Source of the DNA: DASRDB01 sp035652815
GTDB taxonomy: Bacteria; Chloroflexota; Ktedonobacteria; Ktedonobacterales; Ktedonobacteraceae
DNA: 64,000 nt
Assembly (NCBI GenBank): GCA_035652815.1
Contig: DASRDB010000022.1
Span: 489,865 to 553,864 of the forward strand
Direction: 5' to 3'
Position numbers and translations under genes: made by a program. Numbering within the stretch: position 1 is the first letter of the stretch; each line of letters begins with the position of its first letter. Below the pieces are notes generated by a model. The model was given only the letters and a program-made list of their open reading frames with translations. It was not told where the DNA came from and did no database searches. Positions 63,872 to 64,000 of this stretch are shown piece by piece.

Positions 63872-64000
<129 letters not shown>

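Overview
The window looks like a chromosomal segment of a Chloroflexota bacterium of the class Ktedonobacteria, or a close relative. The signs are moderate GC with AT-rich spacers, TPR-type XRE regulators, giant YD/RHS and WAVGS-repeat secreted proteins, many LacI-controlled sugar operons, and a 16S rRNA 5' end at the right edge. This placement is from memory of gene content; the 129 visible bases of 16S are too few to prove it.

Layout. 1-4.6 kb: a MftM-like methyltransferase cut by the left edge, a TPR-XRE regulator, two small unknown proteins (one with a clear internal duplication) and an MFS exporter. 4.9-5.5 kb: an HxlR-type regulator; its promoter and that of the exporter carry matching palindromes. 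5.7-14 kb: arginase (rocF) and RocB flank a frameshifted LuxR-type gene and a 4.5-kb RHS/YD gene truncated at both ends. 14-23.5 kb: lipid and envelope metabolism (PAP2 phosphatase, acetoacetyl-CoA synthetase, PimA-like glycosyltransferase, PHP phosphoesterase, two HtrB-like acyltransferases, a diacylglycerol-kinase-like enzyme, PlsC) and endonuclease III. 24-32.5 kb: a decayed WAVGS-repeat gene, a small unknown gene, and the minus-strand cluster cydD-cydC-cydA-cydB-FAD oxidoreductase for cytochrome bd oxidase. 32.6-44.5 kb: a complete L-rhamnose regulon (LacI regulator with two perfect operators, ABC importer, mutarotase, isomerase, bifunctional aldolase/dehydrogenase, kinase) ending in a HIT protein. 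44.7-53.7 kb: a second LacI regulon with a secreted beta-helix protein (possibly a GH55-like beta-1,3-glucanase), an Opp/Dpp-type importer without its ATPases, and a GH1 beta-glucosidase. A 24-base operator, 22/24 identical between the two sites and at the same distance from the -10 box, ties these units together. 53.7-63.2 kb: HflX, a nucleoside deoxyribosyltransferase-like protein, a cysteine-desulfurase-like protein, a dead alpha/beta hydrolase, a DUF6081-like protein, an orphan permease, a GTPase with a DUF697-like tail, an HExxH protein and prephenate dehydrogenase. 63.2-64 kb: tandem rRNA promoters and the start of 16S rRNA.

Intergenic spaces hold at least five copies of a double-hairpin repeat (arm core TGAGCGCAGCGAAG) whose arms show compensatory changes, plus a second hairpin family of the same design. 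Four genes carry disabling lesions (LuxR-type, RHS, WAVGS-repeat, alpha/beta hydrolase). I saw no CRISPR array, prophage, intact insertion sequence or tRNA gene. The strongest candidate for a less-described system is the LacI/beta-helix/ATPase-less importer/GH1 regulon. The most unusual structural signals are the covarying repeats and the duplicated small protein at 2934-3290.
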